This document shows, one piece after another, positions 26,089-30,110 of a DNA stretch of 30,110 nucleotides. The position numbers were made by a program, and so were the translations under genes. Under the pieces are notes generated by a model. That model did not search any database. It saw only the letters and a program-made list of their open reading frames with translations, and had not been told where the DNA came from. Origin of the DNA: Phytomonas francai (lineage: Eukaryota; Euglenozoa; Kinetoplastea; Trypanosomatida; Trypanosomatidae); contig MJCC01000009.1 in NCBI GenBank assembly GCA_001766655.1, forward strand, positions 639,929-670,038. Reading direction: 5' to 3'. How positions within the stretch are numbered: the stretch's first letter is position 1; each line of letters opens with the position of its first letter.

Positions 26089-27074
26089 CGCGCGAAAGGC
26101 AAGGCCGGACCCCGGAAAGAGCGAATCGATCGCAGAAACGCGAAAGCGCGCGAGGAGACCCGTGAACCCCTGCCCTCAGACCGCGGTAGCGATGACTTTT
26201 TCGCCCCCCCCACACACACACGCACACGCGGGTTTATCGCCGAGTCGGATCGGAAGAAGGTCCCCAGGCGTGAGTGTGTGTAAAGCGCAGCTGTTGTGAG
26301 AGCGCGGCGCAATTTAAACCACGTTATGCGTACGCACTTTGAGCTTCAGGATAAATTCCTGTAAGTACGCTTGACTTTTTGATACACAAAGGGGAATTGT
26401 TAAAAATGTTCCCCCCCCCGCCTCCCCTCTTCTACACAGAATGCGAAGGAAAGAGAAAAATATAAATGTGCAGATGAGCACAAGTAGAAAGGGGTGAAAG
26501 GCACCACACTTGAGATGGCTAGACAACCTAAGTAGATCAGAAAGTATGCGATTGATATCGTTTGTTATCTGTTTCTAATGCCCTCCCGACAGTCAACAAT
26601 ATAAGAAAGGAAATGAAACGCACCGGTTTACGTTGCCTTGGTCTGATGTGTGATTGTCGAATAGAGTTGATAAAAGTGAAGCCGCAAGCACACCCAACAT
26701 CCATAGAGAGAAGAAAGGGAGAGAAGAAAGACACTAAAATAAAATTCATGCACCCATTAGTTGAAGTCAACTGCTGGGTTCAATTCATGGGTAAATAGAT
26801 TTTTTTTTTTAAAAATCAGTGTTGACGTATGCATCAGAGTTCGGTGACCTACGTTGATTGATTTCGGTTTCCATTTCAAAGCTTTTTCACTGATTCAGGG
26901 TGGTTCCTCTGCGAAGAATTCCCAGCAAATGGGGAGACATAGGTGCGCTCTGAAAGGATACAACGCACAATAGGCACCGTGTGCTGCGTGTCCTACTGCA
27001 TTAAAAAATGAGAAATAAATCCTTCCAAAGAGGTGTTCGGCGCGGTTGTTCTGAACGACTGCACGGGTGCATCT
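26089..27074. other. Spacer, no gene seen
   Basis: It begins GC-rich next to the DnaJ start, with a (CA)n run at about 26211-26226, then turns AT-rich with a C run at 26410-26419. Short frames at 26314-26526 and 26537-26798 have no family features. Confidence 0.5.
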
Positions 27075-27716
27075 TTAGGCGAAGACGTTCTGGAGGGTGA
27101 TCTTGCCCTTGGGGGTGATGCGCTTGCAGTGCGTGCCGCGCTGCTCGATCTTGCCGGCGTCGCGCAGCTCCTCGTACTCGTTGCGGAGGATGTTGGTGAA
27201 GCCCCAGTACTTCGAGGTCACGATGATCTGGCGGCCGGGGAACTTCATCTTTGCGCGGCGGAGGGCCTCCGCGGCCTGCGGCACGTACGCCTCTTTTGTT
27301 CGCATCGACAGCAGGACCTGGCCGATCCGCACGCGGGCGCTGATGCCCGTCGGCTTGCCGAAGGCGCCGCGCATGCCGGTCTGCAGACGATCCGCGCCGG
27401 CGCAGGAAAGCATCTTGTTAATGCGGATCACGTGGAAGGGGTGGGCGCGGATGCGCATGTGGAAGGCGTCCTTGTTGGCGTTCTTCACCATGTACTTGTT
27501 GGCCTGGATACGGGCGGCCTCAAGCGCCTCCGACGTGATCTGCTCCAGCTCGCGCGAGACGACGTGGAGGCAAACCGGGAACTCGTTGACGGCCGCGCGG
27601 CGGCGGCCGATGTCGAAGTTGCGGATCTTCGGATCCGGCACGCCACGGCAGAACCGCGACTTCGGGTACGGCTTGTTCTTGCAGAAGCGATTGCAGCGAG
27701 CGGGGCGGCGGGCCAT
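27075..27716 (-). CDS. RPL10: 60S ribosomal protein L10 (uL16)
   Basis: Component of the large cytosolic ribosomal subunit; it joins last and helps form the peptidyl transferase and tRNA-binding region. The 213-residue length is typical for the family. Signature strings are [36 protein letters not shown] (N terminus, positions 1-33, quoted in part), [20 protein letters not shown] (about 115-134) and [13 protein letters not shown] (about 178-190). The start was set at ATG 27716 because the family begins there; the frame continues 22 codons upstream, but without homology. The sequence reads like kinetoplastid RPL10 (for example [20 protein letters not shown]). GC content is intermediate, and codon use is consistent with a highly expressed gene. 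Confidence 0.97.
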   Translation of the reverse strand: MARRPARCNRFCKNKPYPKSRFCRGVPDPKIRNFDIGRRRAAVNEFPVCLHVVSRELEQITSEALEAARIQANKYMVKNANKDAFHMRIRAHPFHVIRINKMLSCAGADRLQTGMRGAFGKPTGISARVRIGQVLLSMRTKEAYVPQAAEALRRAKMKFPGRQIIVTSKYWGFTNILRNEYEELRDAGKIEQRGTHCKRITPKGKITLQNVFA

Positions 27717-28343
27717 TGCTAATCTTTGTATAGCTTGACAAGATTTAAAGTGGCAATAATCGGCAACACAGCGCAAACACACTCTTTAAGAATTAGAATA
27801 AGAAGTGCTCAAAGTTAGCATATATAAAAAAGAAACCAAGATAGGCAGAACATGCACTTATCGGATAGTAAAAAAATGTTAGAAACATCCATTAAGTAGG
27901 ACAAATCAACGGAAGATAATGATTTCATATCGAACAAACTGTATAAAAATGAAAATCGATATACAAGATAGAAATTATTGGAAATATCATAAATTACAAG
28001 GTGTATATGATTTGCATTACACACACGCACGCAATTCGATTTTTATATTCATTATTGCACCGGTTGATCACCTTTAATTTCCCATTCTCCTACATTACTA
28101 TTTTNGGTATACGTATATGGTTACTCTATACATGCAGCGTGTGCACGCACACGGATCGTTGTAAAGCGAAAATACGTAGTTAACATGTTGTGCGTGGTAA
28201 ATAGATATTAATTCTAATATACATTAGATATATTATACATATGCATGCGCATGTTATTTGCATTACACACACGCACGCAATTCGATTTTTATATTCATTA
28301 TTGCACCGGTTGATCACCTTTAATTTCCCATTCTCCTACATTA
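27717..28343. other. Spacer between kinase and RPL10, with a direct repeat and the only N
   Basis: AT-rich spacer that contains the 95-nt direct repeat (first copy 28010-28104; second copy runs from 28256 into the kinase gene) and one undetermined base at 28105. No other gene is seen. Confidence 0.7.
28010..28104. repeat. 95-nt direct repeat, copy 1, ending at the N
   Basis: Identical to 28256-28350. It stops exactly before the N at 28105. In the other copy the last seven bases include the stop codon (28344-28346) and part of the last codons of the kinase gene, so this copy looks like the 3' end of a second kinase gene cut off by a gap. Confidence 0.95.
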
Positions 28344-28350
28344 CTATTTT
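28256..28350. repeat. 95-nt direct repeat, copy 2
   Basis: Perfect match to 28010-28104, offset 246 nt. It comprises the 3' flank, the stop codon and the final codons of the kinase gene. Confidence 0.95.
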
Positions 28351-28964
28351 GCCTTGTCTACAATCCTTACTTCATTCAGAGACAACAGCAGATTTACCAG
28401 ATCTTCGCATACTTTATCAGTATCCTGGTTTGCATCGATCACATGACAGCGTCCTTGTTTCTTGTACGCTTTTACGACGGGCTCACACTGAGTATGATGA
28501 ACACGAAAACGGTTCCGGATAACTTCCAATACGTCATCTTCACGCTTGTTATTACCCTTAGATCGATCCTGAAGTCGTTTCTCCATAGTCTCATCAGTGC
28601 AATCGAGGTAAATTATCCCAACAGCAGGTGTGATACCTTGCTCGAATAGCTGTCCTTGCTCAATTGTTCTTGGAAAGCCGTCAATAAGATAACCATTCGA
28701 ATTGGGGTTGCACATTATAGCCTTATTGATTAATTCCACAGTGATTTCATTTGTCACAATATTGCCTGTAATTAGGAAAGATCTAATTTTCTTTGCCATT
28801 TCGCCATCATCGGCAGTTGAGGCTTGACGAAGAAGATCACTGACATTATAATACGTGTACCCGAACGTCTTCGAAAGGTGAACGCAGCTCGTTGTCTTTC
28901 CGGATCCAGGTCCACCAAGGATGAAGAACACCTTGATTGGCTGTGTGGACTGTGTATCGTTCAT
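28344..28964 (-). CDS. Adenylate kinase / UMP-CMP kinase family enzyme (short form)
   Basis: Transfers phosphate between ATP and a nucleoside monophosphate to keep the adenylate or pyrimidine nucleotide pool balanced. The 206-residue product has the P-loop GGPGSGKTT (residues 17-25), the NMP-binding DLLRQ region (43-47), the signature LIDGFPRT (93-100), a short LID (DRSKGNNKREDD, 133-144) and the R151/R153-type arginines after it. The short LID and the IDGFPRTIEQGQLFE match the AK1/UMP-CMP kinase branch more than the long bacterial type; LIDGFPR followed by xxQGxxFE favours AK1-like adenylate kinase. After the P-loop Lys the residue is Thr where the family usually has Gly (GKGT), an unusual change. 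There is no presequence. GC content is visibly lower than in neighbouring genes. A copy of its 3' end occurs next door, so it may be one of a tandem pair or array. Confidence 0.88.
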   Translation of the reverse strand: MNDTQSTQPIKVFFILGGPGSGKTTSCVHLSKTFGYTYYNVSDLLRQASTADDGEMAKKIRSFLITGNIVTNEITVELINKAIMCNPNSNGYLIDGFPRTIEQGQLFEQGITPAVGIIYLDCTDETMEKRLQDRSKGNNKREDDVLEVIRNRFRVHHTQCEPVVKAYKKQGRCHVIDANQDTDKVCEDLVNLLLSLNEVRIVDKAK

Positions 28965-29355
28965 GAGTGAGTGGTGTTCTGATACAGAATATGCTGTGAA
29001 TTTCGGGAAATGATTATACTAAGGTGAGCAATCTAGAACAAAGACAGGTACGCGACGAGAGGAGGAAGTAGCAAAACATATGGATAGGATGTTGTATTAA
29101 GCGCAATATCATTATTTTTTCTGACAAAGCATTTTTTGATTATTACTTTATTCTTGTCCAGATTAAATTTGATATATTGCAGCAAGAGTTTCATGCCCAC
29201 ATATTTTACATGTTACTGTTCAAAGATAAAGATATTCAGTATCGATACATTTCTTTTTGATAGTATAAGTATACTAATAGGGGCATTTAGTAGAACCTAT
29301 TCCAACACTAATGTGGATCTTCTAGTCTTTTCATTTTTGTTGCTGTTTGTGAGCC
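28965..29355. other. Spacer, no gene seen
   Basis: AT-rich 391-nt spacer upstream of the kinase. No clear pyrimidine tract was found on the minus strand. An 82-codon plus-strand frame at 29136-29384 is hydrophobic by base composition and is on the wrong strand. Confidence 0.5.
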
Positions 29356-30110
29356 TTATCGGACCACCTGCATGGTCTTTTTAGCCTTGTTGTACTTCCA
29401 ACGCACGTACTCTCCTGGGCGACGGTACCGTGGGTCGAGTTTCAGATCTATAATAGCCTCTTGCGCTGTGGTGCCGGCTGCGAGGCGAATCGCGCGCTGG
29501 CGATCCCATTCCCGACCCCTTGAGAACATGCGCTTTTTCACTACATTCGCACTGATCATCCCTCCGTGTATTTCCCTGCCGACTGTTGGGGCCCCGTGCA
29601 TACAGACTTCCTGTGCAAAGGGCCTGACCAGAAGCGCTATTCCGGCGGGAGATTCACCCAACTCACCACCGCCGGCCTCGTTTTCCTGCGTTTCGTCGTT
29701 ATCCCGACCTGGGGCCTCAGATCGTGCTCTGCTGACCATCGAGGCGGCCACAGTCGCCGTGTGCCGCCGCCGCAGCCGCCCCCTGCACAGCAGAATCGCG
29801 CTGTCGAGGTGGCCGTCGTCAAGGACGCCGGTGACCGCGAGGCCCTGCTCCCCCCCTTCCGCTTTTCCCTTTCCTTCTCCCTCCTCCGCGCCTCTTCCCC
29901 CGCCCGCGGCCGCGACGGGCACGACGCCGGCGATCAGCCGCCCGTACATCCGCTGCTCGGCCGCGCGCACCGCCGCCTCCGGGCCCGCTAAAAGAGCCCC
30001 CCTCCGAAACCGGCGATACCCCCTTCGAGAGCCGGATGCGGACGGTAAAGAATACGCGGCCTTCGTGCGCGGCCGGTAGTCCCCGCGGGGGGTCGGAGTC
30101 GCCGGGGGGG
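29356..30110 (-). CDS. Unknown Arg/Gly-rich protein, 5' end beyond the window
   Basis: The frame is open from the stop at 29356 to the right edge, so the start is outside. A GTG at 29970 begins the longest frame entirely inside the window, but the reading continues upstream without a stop; the first ATG inside is at about 29949. I recognise no family. Sequence near the edge is Arg/Ser-rich (about 30085-29990), then Gly/Glu/Lys-rich and disordered. The last 75 residues look structured and basic, including KRMFSRGREWDRQRAIRLAA and PRYRRPGEYVRWKYNKAKKT before the final Val-Arg. Basic C-terminal tails of this kind occur in RNA-binding or mitoribosomal proteins, but that is only a compositional hint. 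The beginning is much more GC-rich than the end. Confidence 0.65.
   Translation of the reverse strand, partial: PPATPTPRGDYRPRTKAAYSLPSASGSRRGYRRFRRGALLAGPEAAVRAAEQRMYGRLIAGVVPVAAAGGGRGAEEGEGKGKAEGGEQGLAVTGVLDDGHLDSAILLCRGRLRRRHTATVAASMVSRARSEAPGRDNDETQENEAGGGELGESPAGIALLVRPFAQEVCMHGAPTVGREIHGGMISANVVKKRMFSRGREWDRQRAIRLAAGTTAQEAIIDLKLDPRYRRPGEYVRWKYNKAKKTMQVVR

Noticed and set aside
24970..26283. 437-codon plus-strand frame antisense to the DnaJ gene, and the overlapping 24821-26227 minus frame
   Set aside because: Low-complexity shadows of the GC-rich DnaJ frame, without any domain.
1..30110. Search for tRNA, rRNA, CRISPR arrays and transposons
   Set aside because: No T-arm plus acceptor pattern, no conserved rRNA segment, no spaced repeat array, and no transposase or reverse transcriptase motif was seen by eye; a tRNAscan-SE or RepeatMasker run would settle it.

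Overview
Organism and layout. All fifteen protein genes that can be supported lie on the minus strand. None needs an intron, and they are separated by AT-rich spacers of about 0.4 to 1.5 kb. Several spacers carry a pyrimidine-rich tract followed by AG a short way upstream of the start codon, read on the minus strand. One-way, intronless gene order with spliced-leader-type acceptor sites is the hallmark of kinetoplastids, and the window reads as part of one polycistronic unit transcribed right to left. The ribosomal protein uL16 (RPL10) reads as kinetoplastid-like, and a catalytically dead rhomboid resembles the TimRhom proteins that are part of trypanosomatid mitochondrial import. Stop codons are standard. 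The species cannot be named from the sequence. Coding regions are strongly GC-rich (often very GC-rich at third positions) and spacers are AT-rich with many microsatellites, a sharp contrast.

Order in the direction of transcription (right to left): an unknown Arg-rich protein cut by the window edge (29356 onward); an adenylate/UMP-CMP kinase-type enzyme (28344-28964); RPL10 (27075-27716); a mitochondrial type I DnaJ (24826-26088); a RING-HC protein with a myristoylation-type N terminus (21926-23629); a twin CX9C protein (19991-20431); an Elongin C/SKP1-like protein with a long repetitive insert (17352-18692); a second, shorter Elongin C-like protein (15543-16139); an IQ-motif helical-repeat protein with a myristoylation-type N terminus (12896-14677); a possible 60-residue membrane protein (12181-12363); mitochondrial ribosomal protein uL30m (11126-11830); a TimRhom-like pseudo-rhomboid (9188-10420); a Siw14-like pseudophosphatase (7149-8381); a large disordered Ser/Pro/Arg protein (4374-6614); a variant peptide deformylase (2402-3490); and pescadillo/NOP7, cut at its 3' end by the left edge.

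Themes. Mitochondrial functions are well represented: deformylase, inner-membrane pseudo-rhomboid, mitoribosomal uL30m, DnaJ, and CX9C protein. Cytosolic ribosome biogenesis or structure is represented by pescadillo and RPL10. The most unusual items are the adjacent pair of divergent Elongin C-like genes, one with its fold apparently interrupted by about 300 residues; two pseudoenzymes next to each other (rhomboid and Siw14-type phosphatase); a deformylase with changed motifs but intact metal ligands; and a 95-nt perfect direct repeat ending at the only N of the window, which suggests a collapsed tandem array of the kinase gene. I saw no rRNA or tRNA gene, transposon, or CRISPR array.
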